This document shows, in pieces, positions 36,015 through 44,105 of a stretch of 64,000 nt of DNA (positions within the stretch are counted from its first letter, which is position 1; every line of letters begins with the position of its first letter). Source of the DNA: Flavobacteriales bacterium 33_180_T64 (GTDB lineage: Bacteria > Bacteroidota > Bacteroidia > Flavobacteriales > Flavobacteriaceae); the NCBI GenBank assembly GCA_002162685.1, contig MAAQ01000002.1, forward strand, positions 62,001 through 126,000, read 5' to 3'. Under the pieces are notes generated by a model. That model worked only from the letters and a program-made list of their open reading frames with translations. It did not search any database and had not been told where the DNA came from. The position numbers and the translations under genes are program-made.

Positions 36015-36810
36015 CAGTTTTCAAAAAGGCTTTACTCTTTTGATAAAGAGCTTCAAGAAATTCTAACTCTTTACCGTAGCTGAGTAATGACACATCAAAA
36101 TCTTTGTCGTCTTCAACAAATCTTATAAATTCTTCTACACGATGCTCTGGTATATTGAAATTATCAATAATAAACTCAGATCCAAAATAGTATTTCACAG
36201 AACTCACTGGCACCTCAGGAATGCCATCTGCTTTTTTATCTTTCACCTTACTTCTAAACAACGGAAGTAATAACTGATCAACTACATTTACAATGTTTAA
36301 ACCGTTAACCATTGTTTGAGATTGTATATGCATAGTTTCGTTTGTTGCTTTAGAACGATTATCATCTGCAAACTCATATTCATCACTTCTTTTAATTCCA
36401 AAATATAAAGCATCTAATTTGGGATTAAATGTTCTTACAGTAGAAACATCTGTTTTTAAATCTCCTGTGAGACCTGTTGTTAAAACCAAAATCTCATCTA
36501 ACTTATTTATTTCTTCTATTAGGAATACACGCATTCGCTTAGAATCTATAATAGCTTGACTAACTTGTAAATCAAAATTCTGATATTGCAATGCTCTAAA
36601 CTCTATGAAATCGTTCAATGCAACTTCAATAACAAATTCACCATTATCATTAGTAATCACGCCTTTGTTTGAAGAGGTATTAAAAACCGTAATCCCCTCA
36701 ACATCAACGCCTTCCGCAATAATTTTGCCTTCAATTTCAACGCGTTTAATATCTTGAGAATTTACTATACAGGTTGATAATATTAGAAATAAGAGTAGTA
36801 CTTTTTTCAT
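35998..36810 (-). CDS. exported CarboxypepD_reg-like protein, paralogue 1
   Basis: A 270-aa protein, first of the three-gene tandem. Signal peptide (LSTCIVNSQD), then the regulatory-like beta domain (IEGKIIAEGVDVEGITVFN, NDNGEFVIEV) and a C-terminal domain with DEILVLTTGLTGDLKTDV and FNPKLDALYFGI, which matches the position of the IPGYTG block in the others but has diverged. ATG 36810 is preferred to an in-frame GTG at 36819. It overlaps paralogue 2 by 17 bp. Expression likely runs from here through the peptidase gene at 31567. Confidence 0.8.
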   Translation of the reverse strand: MKKVLLLFLILSTCIVNSQDIKRVEIEGKIIAEGVDVEGITVFNTSSNKGVITNDNGEFVIEVALNDFIEFRALQYQNFDLQVSQAIIDSKRMRVFLIEEINKLDEILVLTTGLTGDLKTDVSTVRTFNPKLDALYFGIKRSDEYEFADDNRSKATNETMHIQSQTMVNGLNIVNVVDQLLLPLFRSKVKDKKADGIPEVPVSSVKYYFGSEFIIDNFNIPEHRVEEFIRFVEDDKDFDVSLLSYGKELEFLEALYQKSKAFLKTDEGKH

Positions 36811-36878
36811 AGCTGACACTTTATTAAGTAAAGAAAAGATTTGAAAACTTAATTTATTAATAAAGACTAATTAAACTT

Positions 36879-36907
36879 TTGTTAAATTAATCCTTTACCT
36901 AAATTTA
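36879..36907 (+). promoter_or_regulatory. promoter for pepE
   Basis: TTG (36879-36881) and TAAATTTA (36900-36907) are spaced by 18 nt, close to the Bacteroidota TTG-N19-TAnnTTTG pattern, with one mismatch in the last base. The ATG is 17 nt downstream. Confidence 0.5.
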
Positions 36908-36923
36908 CAATAAAATTTAACCA

Positions 36924-37631
36924 ATGAAAAATATTATTATAGCAAGTACATCAACAGTTCATGGTGGTGAGTCTTTAGATTATTTATTAAAGGATTTAAA
37001 AGTTTTTTTTAAAGACACTTCGGAAATTTTATTCATTCCATATGCTAGACCTAGTGGAATCACCCATGATGAGTATACATCAAAAGTAAATACTGTATTT
37101 CAAAAAATTGATAAGAAAGTCGTTGGTATTCATACTTTTGAAAACCCAAAAGAAGCCATAGAAAATGCTAAAGGCATCTTTACTGGAGGAGGAAATACTT
37201 TTGTTTTAGTGAATCAATTGTACAAAAATAAGGTTATTGATAGCATTAAAATTTCAATAAAAAAGGGCACACCTTATCTCGGCACAAGTGCTGGAAGCAA
37301 TATTTGCGGACTCACAATGAATACGACAAATGATATGCCTATAGTATATCCACCAAGCTTTAAAACTTTCGGTTTTGTCCCTTTTAATATCAATCCGCAT
37401 TATTTAGATCCTGATTCAACCAGTAAGCATATGGGTGAAACTCGAGAAACTAGAATTAAAGAGTTTCATAAATTTAACACACAACCTGTTGTTGGTATTC
37501 GTGAAGGAAGTTGGTTAGAAGTAAAAGGAGATTCTATAATTTTAAAAGGTGGTTTAGATGCTAGAATTTTTGAGTATAACAAACCCCCTTATGAAGTAAA
37601 AACTGGTACAGCCTTAAGTCGTTTAAAATAA
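36924..37631 (+). CDS. pepE: dipeptidase E (alpha-aspartyl dipeptidase, S51)
   Basis: Cytoplasmic serine peptidase that hydrolyses Asp-X dipeptides. The segment IPYARPSG, GIFTGGGNTFVL, the nucleophile elbow GTSAGSNI with Ser122, and the later INPHYLDP with the catalytic His match the S51 family. Length is 235 aa, normal. No signal peptide. It is divergent from the CarboxypepD_reg group and ends at a strong hairpin shared with the converging tRNA gene. Confidence 0.94.
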   Translation: MKNIIIASTSTVHGGESLDYLLKDLKVFFKDTSEILFIPYARPSGITHDEYTSKVNTVFQKIDKKVVGIHTFENPKEAIENAKGIFTGGGNTFVLVNQLYKNKVIDSIKISIKKGTPYLGTSAGSNICGLTMNTTNDMPIVYPPSFKTFGFVPFNINPHYLDPDSTSKHMGETRETRIKEFHKFNTQPVVGIREGSWLEVKGDSIILKGGLDARIFEYNKPPYEVKTGTALSRLK

Positions 37632-37639
37632 ATCATAAA

Positions 37640-37668
37640 AAAAGCCTTATCAATACGATAAGGCTTTT
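37640..37668. terminator. terminator between pepE and tRNA-Gly
   Basis: AAAAGCCTTATC pairs with GATAAGGCTTTT around AATAC. A runs before it and T after it allow use from either direction; it touches the 3' end of the reverse tRNA gene. Confidence 0.93.
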
Positions 37669-37669
37669 G

Positions 37670-37742
37670 AGCGAGAGACCGGGTTCGAACCGGCGACATT
37701 CAGCTTGGAAGGCTGACGCTCTACCAACTGAGCTACTCTCGC
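37670..37742 (-). tRNA. tRNA-Gly (anticodon TCC)
   Basis: Reading the reverse strand gives a complete 73-nt cloverleaf: acceptor GCGAGAG/CTCTCGC, D arm with GCTCAGTTGGTAGAGC, anticodon arm CAGCCTTCCAAGCTG with TCC at the anticodon position, and T arm CCGGTTCGAACCCGG. The discriminator is T and CCA is not encoded (CAA follows), which is common in this phylum. Confidence 0.97.
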
Positions 37743-37752
37743 ATTCTGAGCG

Positions 37753-37760
37753 CAAATATA
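37753..37760 (-). promoter_or_regulatory. -7 box for tRNA-Gly
   Basis: Reverse-strand TATATTTG fits TAnnTTTG and ends 10 nt before the tRNA 5' end. Confidence 0.6.
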
Positions 37761-37767
37761 AAACATC

Positions 37768-37788
37768 TTTTGTTTTAGTAAAACAAAA
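37768..37788. terminator. AT-rich palindrome after the GNAT gene
   Basis: TTTTGTTTT and AAAACAAAA form a perfect 9-bp stem around AGT, 3 bp past the GNAT stop and just upstream of the tRNA -7 box. It may be a weak terminator for the reverse GNAT gene or part of the tRNA promoter region. Confidence 0.45.
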
Positions 37789-37791
37789 AAC

Positions 37792-38217
37792 TTAGAACTT
37801 TTTCAAAAAATGATAGCCTAAAATTTCAAAACCTTCATTGTAATAAAATTTATGCGACGGGTAATTTTGAACATAGGTGTTAAGTTCCACAGTATTACAG
37901 CCCTTAGCCTTTACATATTCATAAATCCAACTTAGGAATTGTTTCCCTAAACCTTTATTTCTATAGCCATCATCAATATACACATGATCTATTTCTACTG
38001 TTTTACCTGCATAATGCCGTGTACTAAACCACATTCCTGTGACACCAATTAACTTTTCGTCATCACAAACAACAGCACACTCATAGTTTTGAGAAGCCAT
38101 TTCAGTAAATCGCTCTTTTAAAATATCGTCAGAAAAATTATGCTCTGTTAATTTTTGAATAAGCGGAATTATACTATGAATCTCCGAAGCTTCTAACACT
38201 TTAAATTGAAATGACAT
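37792..38217 (-). CDS. GNAT-family N-acetyltransferase
   Basis: A 141-aa cytoplasmic protein with the acetyl-CoA binding core VEIDHVYIDDGYRNKGLGKQF (the Q/RxxGxG/A signature), preceded by the strand GVTGMWFS and followed by CNTVELNTYV and HKFYYNEGFEILGYHF near the end. These are standard GNAT motifs C, A and B. The acceptor is unknown. It is a single reverse gene between tRNA-Gly and the M15 peptidase gene. Confidence 0.92.
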   Translation of the reverse strand: MSFQFKVLEASEIHSIIPLIQKLTEHNFSDDILKERFTEMASQNYECAVVCDDEKLIGVTGMWFSTRHYAGKTVEIDHVYIDDGYRNKGLGKQFLSWIYEYVKAKGCNTVELNTYVQNYPSHKFYYNEGFEILGYHFLKKF

Positions 38218-38497
38218 TGTTTAAAATTTTAAGTGAAGATAAATATTTTGGTTAAGTTTGATGCAGAAACGACTACAAAATCACTGGAACAAAAGCATGT
38301 ATACATTATGGTTTTGAAAACTAAAACTAAAAATCATTTGCATGTACATATTGATAATAGTGCTTCTCATCATGTAATAAAAAAAGGTAGACTTACTTTG
38401 TTAAAAAAGCTATTTACGATGGAATGCAAGCTAAGCTTTACAAGCTTGAAAAATTCTAGGTTAAAACTGGCATACATTGTGCTTTAAATTAATGACT

Positions 38498-39232
38498 ATG
38501 AATAGACGTTATTTTATAAAAACAAGCTCATTAGCTAGCTTAAGCTTATCTGTCTTCCCGCAGTTAGCATTTCAAAAATCAATGAACACGATTTCTTATG
38601 AAGAACTTATAGGGAAAGGGAAACCAGAATTATTTGGAACGGGTTACAAATTAAGAAAGGAAGCCTATAATGCCTTTTTAAAATTATCTGCGGAAGCTAT
38701 AAAAAGTGACATTCGCATTCAAGTCGTGTCTAGTTATAGAAGTTATAATCATCAAAATAGTATTTGGGAACGCAAATACAAACAAAATATTGGAAAAGGA
38801 TTACCTCCAAAAGAAAATATTAAAAAAATCATAGAATACTCAACAATTCCAGGAACGTCTCGCCATCATTGGGGAACAGACATAGATATAATTGATGCCA
38901 GCGTAGAAAAACCTAGCAATGTGCTTAACCCTAATCATTTTGAAAATAATGGTTGCTTCTCAAAACTCAAAAAATGGATGGATATACACGCTAATGATTT
39001 TGGTTTTTATTTAGTATATACACAAAAAGAACACAGAAAAGGATTTAAATACGAACCTTGGCATTATAGCTATAAACCACTTTCGAAACACTATTTACAA
39101 ACCTATCAAACCTTAAATTTGAAAGATATTATTATCTCGGAGCAATTAATGGGGTGTTCTAATTTTTCCGAAGAATTTATCACTAACTACCTAAATGAAA
39201 ATGTTTTAGATATAAACCCAGAACTTTTGTAA
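38498..39232 (+). CDS. M15-family D-Ala-D-Ala carboxypeptidase (VanY-like), Tat signal
   Basis: A 244-aa peptidase acting on peptidoglycan stem peptides. SSYRSYNHQ, SRHHWGTDIDI (zinc ligands His and Asp) and EPWHYSY (base and third zinc ligand) are the complete M15B/VanY active site. The N-terminus MNRRYFIKTSSLASLSL has a twin arginine before a hydrophobic stretch, as in Tat signals. The frame is open further upstream (TTG 38477, ATG 38492), but ATG 38498 gives the cleanest Tat leader. The region 38218-38497 upstream has only a doubtful 84-codon frame. Confidence 0.9.
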   Translation: MNRRYFIKTSSLASLSLSVFPQLAFQKSMNTISYEELIGKGKPELFGTGYKLRKEAYNAFLKLSAEAIKSDIRIQVVSSYRSYNHQNSIWERKYKQNIGKGLPPKENIKKIIEYSTIPGTSRHHWGTDIDIIDASVEKPSNVLNPNHFENNGCFSKLKKWMDIHANDFGFYLVYTQKEHRKGFKYEPWHYSYKPLSKHYLQTYQTLNLKDIIISEQLMGCSNFSEEFITNYLNENVLDINPELL

Positions 39233-39258
39233 ATTTATAACGACTAATAGAGGCTATC

Positions 39259-40029
39259 ATGAGAGGAAAAAATTTAAAAGTACGATTACTAATAGGTGTT
39301 GTTATTGCACTCTTTTTTGTTGTAAAACGTTGCAGTCAAAGAGAAGAAAACCCTTATACTGGACGTGTACAAACAATCTCTATGACGGCAGATAAAGAAA
39401 TTCAAATTGGCTTAGCAAGTGCCCCACAAATGGCGCAACAACATGGAGGATTACACCTAAATAGCCAATATCAAACCTTAGTTGATAATGTCGGACAAAA
39501 ACTTGTTAATAGTAGTATTGCTAAAGAAACACCATATAAATATGAGTTTCATTTACTAGCAGATGCGAATACCATAAATGCTTTTGCTTTACCTGGAGGA
39601 CAGGTTTTTATCACTTACGCCTTATTCGCTAAATTAGAAAATGAGTCTCAACTTGCTGGTGTATTAGGCCATGAAATTGGTCATGTTCTTGGACGTCATA
39701 GTGCTGAACGAATTGCTGAAAGCGAGTACTGGCAAGGTTTAACTACTGCAGGTTCTGTTGGAGGAGATATTGGAGGTATAGTAAGTGGTATTGGTCAAAA
39801 TACGCTTTTAACTAATGGGCGTGATGATGAATTAGAAAGTGATGACTTAGGTGTGAAATTTATGATACGTGCTGGTTACGATCCCCAGGAAATGATTGGT
39901 GTTATGGAAATTTTAAAAGCTGCCGCTGGACCAAATCGTGTTCCGGAATTTCAAAGCACACATCCAGATCCAGAAAATAGAATTGAAAAAATTAAAGCGT
40001 CTATTGAAAAATATAAAAATGCGCTTTAA
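39259..40029 (+). CDS. M48-family zinc metallopeptidase, membrane-anchored
   Basis: A 256-aa protein with an N-terminal membrane segment (LLIGVVIALFFVV) and a periplasmic catalytic domain. HEIGH at 138-142 and the downstream DELESDDLGVKFM give the zinc site, and STHPDPENRI is the usual C-terminal M48 block. This is the short BepA/YcaL/LoiP-like type, thought to degrade misfolded envelope proteins. It starts 26 nt after the M15 gene and probably shares its transcript. A hairpin overlaps its stop codon. Confidence 0.93.
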   Translation: MRGKNLKVRLLIGVVIALFFVVKRCSQREENPYTGRVQTISMTADKEIQIGLASAPQMAQQHGGLHLNSQYQTLVDNVGQKLVNSSIAKETPYKYEFHLLADANTINAFALPGGQVFITYALFAKLENESQLAGVLGHEIGHVLGRHSAERIAESEYWQGLTTAGSVGGDIGGIVSGIGQNTLLTNGRDDELESDDLGVKFMIRAGYDPQEMIGVMEILKAAAGPNRVPEFQSTHPDPENRIEKIKASIEKYKNAL

Positions 40030-40046
40030 TTTCTTAAAGCGCATTT
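40018..40046 (+). terminator. terminator at the end of the M48 gene
   Basis: A 12-bp perfect stem, AATGCGCTTTAA with TTAAAGCGCATT around TTTC, includes the stop codon and is followed by a short T run. Confidence 0.8.
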
Positions 40047-40079
40047 CAAACTAATTAACTCAAATAATTGTCTGTTTTA

Positions 40080-40475
40080 TTATATATTTTTTCTTTTAAA
40101 TCGTTTTAGAAACATTACTGCATCATCTGCTTTTGCTTTTTCAGCATATCTCAAAGCGGTAAATCCTTTATCACAAGCTGTATGAATTTCTGAACCTGCT
40201 GTGATTAATACTTTAATCATTTCAACACGGTTAAATTTCGCAGCATAATGTATAGGCATCATCCCATTTGATTTCTTATTCACGTCTGCTCCTGCTTTTA
40301 ATAGGTTATTAACGACTTCTAGATTACCTGTCGCAACTGCCTTACATAGAGGACTAACCTCATATTTGTAAACGGTTACTTCCTCTGTATTAGAAGGTGG
40401 AATTTCATTTGTTGCACTTAAGGTACTAATCGAGAAACCCAATGCTAAGGCTAAAATTACTGCTGATTTTTTCAT
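40080..40475 (-). CDS. exported ankyrin-repeat protein
   Basis: A 131-aa protein with a signal peptide (LGFSISTLSATNE). The mature part has two full ankyrin repeats and a partial third: PLCKAVATGNLEVVNNLLKAG, MPIHYAAKFNRVEMIKVLI and FTALRYAEKAKADDAVMFL. Short secreted ankyrin proteins in flavobacteria are binding scaffolds of unknown partner. It is a single reverse gene. The C-terminus is basic (KRFKRKNI). The 210 bp upstream of its ATG contain no recognised promoter. Confidence 0.88.
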   Translation of the reverse strand: MKKSAVILALALGFSISTLSATNEIPPSNTEEVTVYKYEVSPLCKAVATGNLEVVNNLLKAGADVNKKSNGMMPIHYAAKFNRVEMIKVLITAGSEIHTACDKGFTALRYAEKAKADDAVMFLKRFKRKNI

Positions 40476-40665
40476 GATGAAAGATTTTAATTAATTGTTT
40501 TTGTTTTTGATTATACTAAATAGACGACAGAAAATTCATAGTGTTACACTCAAAAAAATTTAATAACATTTATTTAACGCTTTATAATCAGATATGTTAA
40601 TTGTTTCATAAATAGAGTTTTGAGATTAACAATATGAAAAAAATCATAATTCATTGATAATTAAG

Positions 40666-40681
40666 GAGATTTTGTAATCTC
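40666..40681. promoter_or_regulatory. operator-like inverted repeat upstream of gpmI
   Basis: GAGATT-TTGT-AATCTC forms a perfect 6-bp inverted repeat ending 5 nt before the -33 TTG of the gpmI promoter. The position suits a regulator site, but none is known to me. Confidence 0.35.
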
Positions 40682-40686
40682 ATTTA

Positions 40687-40716
40687 TTGATAAACAGTAT
40701 TAAACTTTTATCTTTG
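40687..40716 (+). promoter_or_regulatory. promoter of gpmI
   Basis: TTG (40687-40689), a spacer of exactly 19 nt and TATCTTTG (40709-40716) match the full Bacteroidota consensus. The gpmI ATG follows 18 nt after the -7 box. Confidence 0.8.
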
Positions 40717-40734
40717 ATTTTTAAGCCTGAAACA

Positions 40735-42252
40735 ATGAACAAAAAAGTTATTCTAATGATTCTAGATGGTTGGGGAATGTCTCCTGACCCAAAAGTATCT
40801 GCAATTGACAATGCCAAAACGCCATTTATAGATTCATTATATCATAACTATTCACATGCCACATTAAGAACCGATGGTTTACATGTTGGCTTGCCTGAAG
40901 GTCAAATGGGAAATAGTGAAGTTGGGCATATGAATTTAGGTGCTGGTAGAATTGTATATCAAGATCTAGTTAAAATAAATCTAGCCGCAAAAAACAATAC
41001 ATTAAAAGAGGAACAAGTTCTTATTGATGCTTTCCAATATGCGAAAGATAATGACAAACCTGTGCATTTTTTAGGCTTAGTAAGTGATGGTGGTGTTCAC
41101 TCTCACATCAATCATTTATTTGGATTAATTGATGCTGCTAATAATTTCGGAGTACAAAACTCTTATATTCATGCTTTTACAGACGGAAGAGATGTCGACC
41201 CTAAATCAGGTTTTGGATTTATTACCTCTTTAGAATCTCACATTAAAGATACAAACACTACACTAGCATCAATTACTGGTCGTTATTATGCAATGGACAG
41301 AGATAAGCGTTGGGAACGTATTAAACTAGCCTATGATGCATTAGTTAATGGCGCTGGAGAACATGCTACTTCTGCTACAGAATCTATTGAGAATAGTTAT
41401 AATAAAAATGTAACAGATGAGTTTATTGAACCCATTATAATGGTTAATAAAGATAAGCAACCTGTTGCAAAAATAAAAGATGGTGACGTTGTCATCTTCT
41501 TTAACTTTAGAACGGATCGTGGCCGCGAACTAACTGAAGCCTTATCACAAAATGATTTGCATGAGCAAAACATGCATAAGCTTGATTTGCATTATGTGAC
41601 ACTAACAAATTATGATGATTCTTATAAAGGGATTAATGTCGTTTTTAATAAAGACAATCTCACTGAAACACTTGGAGAGGTTTTAGAAAAACACCATAAA
41701 AAACAAATTAGAATTGCAGAAACTGAAAAGTACCCACATGTTACTTTTTTCTTTTCTGGCGGACAAGAACAACCTTTTATTGGAGAACGTAGAATACTAA
41801 GGAATTCTCCAAAAGTTGCTACATACGATTTGAAACCTGAAATGAGTGCTTATGAATTAAAAGATGCACTTATTCCCGAACTTAAAAAAGGTGATGTTGA
41901 TTTTGTGTGTTTAAACTTTGCTAATGGAGATATGGTTGGTCACACTGGAGTTATGGAAGCTGCCATTAAAGCTTGTGAAGCCGTTGATGATTGTGTGAAA
42001 GAGGTTATAGAATCTGCATTAGAAAACAACTATACGACTATCTTAATTGCAGATCATGGTAATTGTGAAACAATGATAAATCCTGACGGATCACCAAATA
42101 CTGCGCACACAACAAATCCTGTTCCTGTCATTTTAATAGAAAATGACAAATCTGTAATTAAAGATGGCATTTTAGGTGATATAGCACCAACCGTATTAAA
42201 ACTTATAGGCATTAAACAACCAGAAGCTATGACTCAAAAATCACTGGTTTAA
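40735..42252 (+). CDS. gpmI: 2,3-bisphosphoglycerate-independent phosphoglycerate mutase
   Basis: Interconverts 3- and 2-phosphoglycerate with two Mn ions. KVILMILDGWGM (metal Asp), the phosphoserine site GNSEVGHMNLGAG, TDGRDVDP, FFNFRTDRGRE and the C-terminal IADHGNCETM are all present. Length is 505 aa from ATG 40735. The frame stays open to a TTG at 40687, but that codon is the promoter -33 element, so the downstream ATG is the start. It is alone in its transcription unit or with the HAD gene that follows after 48 bp. Confidence 0.97.
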   Translation: MNKKVILMILDGWGMSPDPKVSAIDNAKTPFIDSLYHNYSHATLRTDGLHVGLPEGQMGNSEVGHMNLGAGRIVYQDLVKINLAAKNNTLKEEQVLIDAFQYAKDNDKPVHFLGLVSDGGVHSHINHLFGLIDAANNFGVQNSYIHAFTDGRDVDPKSGFGFITSLESHIKDTNTTLASITGRYYAMDRDKRWERIKLAYDALVNGAGEHATSATESIENSYNKNVTDEFIEPIIMVNKDKQPVAKIKDGDVVIFFNFRTDRGRELTEALSQNDLHEQNMHKLDLHYVTLTNYDDSYKGINVVFNKDNLTETLGEVLEKHHKKQIRIAETEKYPHVTFFFSGGQEQPFIGERRILRNSPKVATYDLKPEMSAYELKDALIPELKKGDVDFVCLNFANGDMVGHTGVMEAAIKACEAVDDCVKEVIESALENNYTTILIADHGNCETMINPDGSPNTAHTTNPVPVILIENDKSVIKDGILGDIAPTVLKLIGIKQPEAMTQKSLV

Positions 42253-42300
42253 CTTAATTTTTAAAAAATTGTACTTTTACTACATTACAAAAATTAGCAT

Positions 42301-42714
42301 ATGAATTTTCAGGACAAACTAGTTATAGCCATAGATTTTGATGGAACGATTGTTGAAGACGCCTACCCTAAAGTAGGTAAATCACGGATTTTTGCATTTG
42401 AAACCATGAAGCGATTACAGCAAGATGGTCACCGTCTTATTCTTTGGACATATAGATGTGGCACTAAATTAGATGAAGCTGTTACATTTTGTAAAGACAA
42501 CGGCATTACATTTTATGCTGTTAATCAAAGTTTTCCAGAAGAAAGATATGATAATTCAGTAAGTAGAAAAATCTATGCAGATATCTACGTTGATGACAGA
42601 AACATTGGAGGTATTTTAGGTTGGGGAGAAGTATATCAACTCATTACTAATGAAGAGCCTAATATGAACGCTAAGTCTCATAAAAAGGGGTTATTTTCTT
42701 TTCTAAAACGCTAA
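42301..42714 (+). CDS. small HAD-like hydrolase (BT0820-like)
   Basis: A 137-aa protein with HAD motif I IDFDGTIVED near residue 12, a long helix (FAFETMKRLQQDGHRLILWTYR holds motif II Thr) and a late acidic DIYVDDRNIGG motif. It lacks the cap insert, as in small Bacteroides/flavobacterial HAD phosphatases. The C-terminus is basic (KSHKKGLFSFLKR). The substrate is unknown. It follows gpmI at 48 bp. The 250 bp after it, before map, hold only the map promoter and a short TTACTT/AAGTAA repeat. Confidence 0.87.
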   Translation: MNFQDKLVIAIDFDGTIVEDAYPKVGKSRIFAFETMKRLQQDGHRLILWTYRCGTKLDEAVTFCKDNGITFYAVNQSFPEERYDNSVSRKIYADIYVDDRNIGGILGWGEVYQLITNEEPNMNAKSHKKGLFSFLKR

Positions 42715-42940
42715 AGGCTTAATTTTTTATTAAATCGAAATACGTGCGTCTATCTGGTTCTCTTTAATTCATCTGCCATTACTTTTATAAGTAATAAACA
42801 TATAACAAATACTGCTTAAACACATCCTTTATTATTAGATAAATAGTTTCAACTATCTCTTCATAGGCATCAATTTACACGCGATTCTGAACTTTGTTTT
42901 TTAGCACAGAACTACTAAAGAATTTCATTTTAATTTTGAG

Positions 42941-42948
42941 TATCTTTG
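42941..42948 (+). promoter_or_regulatory. -7 box for map
   Basis: TATCTTTG fits TAnnTTTG, 17 nt before the chosen map ATG at 42966. Confidence 0.6.
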
Positions 42949-42965
42949 CCCATATTTTTCAAAAG

Positions 42966-43784
42966 ATGATCATAGTAAAAACAAAAGAAGAGATTGAATT
43001 AATGCGTCAAAGTGCATTGGTAGTATCTAAAACCTTAGGAATGCTCGCTAAAGAAGTAAAGGTAGGAGTAACGACAAAGCAACTAGATAAGCTTGCTGAG
43101 GATTTTATTAGAGCACAAGGTGCTTTGCCTGGTTTTTTAGGGCTTTATGATTGTCCGTCAACACTGTTATGTAGTGTTAACGAAGCTGTAGTTCATGGTT
43201 TACCTACAGATATTCCTCTAAAAGATGGTGATATCGTATCTATAGATTGTGGTGCATTAATGAATGAGTTTTATGGTGATCATGCCTATACTTTTGAAAT
43301 TGGTGAAGTCGCTCCAGAAACTAAAAAACTCGTTCAAATCACTAAAGAATCACTTTACGTTGGTATTGAACAATTAAAAATAGGAAATCGTGTAGGTGAT
43401 GTTGGTTATGCCATTCAAAACTATTGCGAAGCTCAAGGCTATGGTGTTGTAAGAGAATTAGTAGGTCATGGTTTAGGTCGTAAAATGCATGAAGATCCTG
43501 AAATGCCAAATTATGGTCGCAGAGGTCGTGGTAAGAAATTTATAGAAGGTATGGTTGTCGCTATAGAACCAATGATTAATGGCGGAACCCATAAAGTAAA
43601 GCAACTTAAAGATGGTTGGACAATTGTTACTCATGACGGAAAACCAAGTGTACATTTCGAGCATGACATTGCTATTGTAGATGGCAAACCTGAAATTCTT
43701 TCAACTTTTGCTTATGTACATGAAGCTTTAGGTATTACGTCTAATGAAGAAGATGCTTTTAGAAAGAACGCATTTATACTTTAA
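42966..43784 (+). CDS. map: type I methionine aminopeptidase
   Basis: Removes N-terminal methionine from nascent proteins. The five metal ligands are visible in order: Asp in SIDCGALMN, Asp in YGDHAYTF, His in GHGLGRKMHEDP, Glu in VAIEPMI and Glu in HFEHDIAIV. Length is 272 aa. The frame is open from 42894, but a TAnnTTTG box at 42941 places the start at ATG 42966 (MIIVKTKEEIELMRQS), which also gives a normal N-terminus. It is followed by a cupin and a methyltransferase gene with 3-nt and overlapping spacing. Confidence 0.97.
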   Translation: MIIVKTKEEIELMRQSALVVSKTLGMLAKEVKVGVTTKQLDKLAEDFIRAQGALPGFLGLYDCPSTLLCSVNEAVVHGLPTDIPLKDGDIVSIDCGALMNEFYGDHAYTFEIGEVAPETKKLVQITKESLYVGIEQLKIGNRVGDVGYAIQNYCEAQGYGVVRELVGHGLGRKMHEDPEMPNYGRRGRGKKFIEGMVVAIEPMINGGTHKVKQLKDGWTIVTHDGKPSVHFEHDIAIVDGKPEILSTFAYVHEALGITSNEEDAFRKNAFIL

Positions 43785-43787
43785 ACT

Positions 43788-44105
43788 ATGATTCAAGACA
43801 TTTCAAATATCCCGCAAAAGGAATTATTGCCAGGAATTAAAGCGCGTTTTGTTCACACAAAAAATAATACGATTGGTTATGTCGAACTTAACGCTGGAGC
43901 TTTACTTCCTGAACACTCACATATTCATGAGCAAACCACGCAGGTTATTGAAGGTCAACTAGAACTAACTGTAGAAGGTGTAACACACACCCTAAACCCT
44001 GGACAAGTGCTTATCATTCCATCAAATTTAGCTCATAGTGCAAAAGCCTTAAGTTTTTGCAGAGTTACTGATGTATTTTCACCAGTACGAGAAGATTATA
44101 AATGA
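43788..44105 (+). CDS. cupin-domain protein
   Basis: A 105-aa single-domain cupin. The two cupin motifs are visible: GALLPEHSHIHEQTTQVIEGQ (His/His/Glu ligands) and PGQVLIIPSNLAHSAKAL. It is cytoplasmic. The function is unknown; such proteins are often metal-dependent isomerases, dioxygenases or simple sensors. It lies 3 nt after map and overlaps the methyltransferase start by 4 bp (ATGA), so all three are co-transcribed. Confidence 0.88.
   Translation: MIQDISNIPQKELLPGIKARFVHTKNNTIGYVELNAGALLPEHSHIHEQTTQVIEGQLELTVEGVTHTLNPGQVLIIPSNLAHSAKALSFCRVTDVFSPVREDYK

Noticed and set aside
34457-36810. Reading the three CarboxypepD_reg genes as broken TonB-dependent receptor (SusC-like) pieces
   Set aside because: Each has its own signal peptide, a similar full length and a shared C-terminal domain, with no plug or barrel sequence in the surroundings.
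38233-38487. 84-codon frame upstream of the M15 gene, considered as a GIY-YIG endonuclease remnant
   Set aside because: Only a few residues (HVYIMVLKTKTK) fit and the rest of the domain does not; too weak to call a gene or pseudogene.
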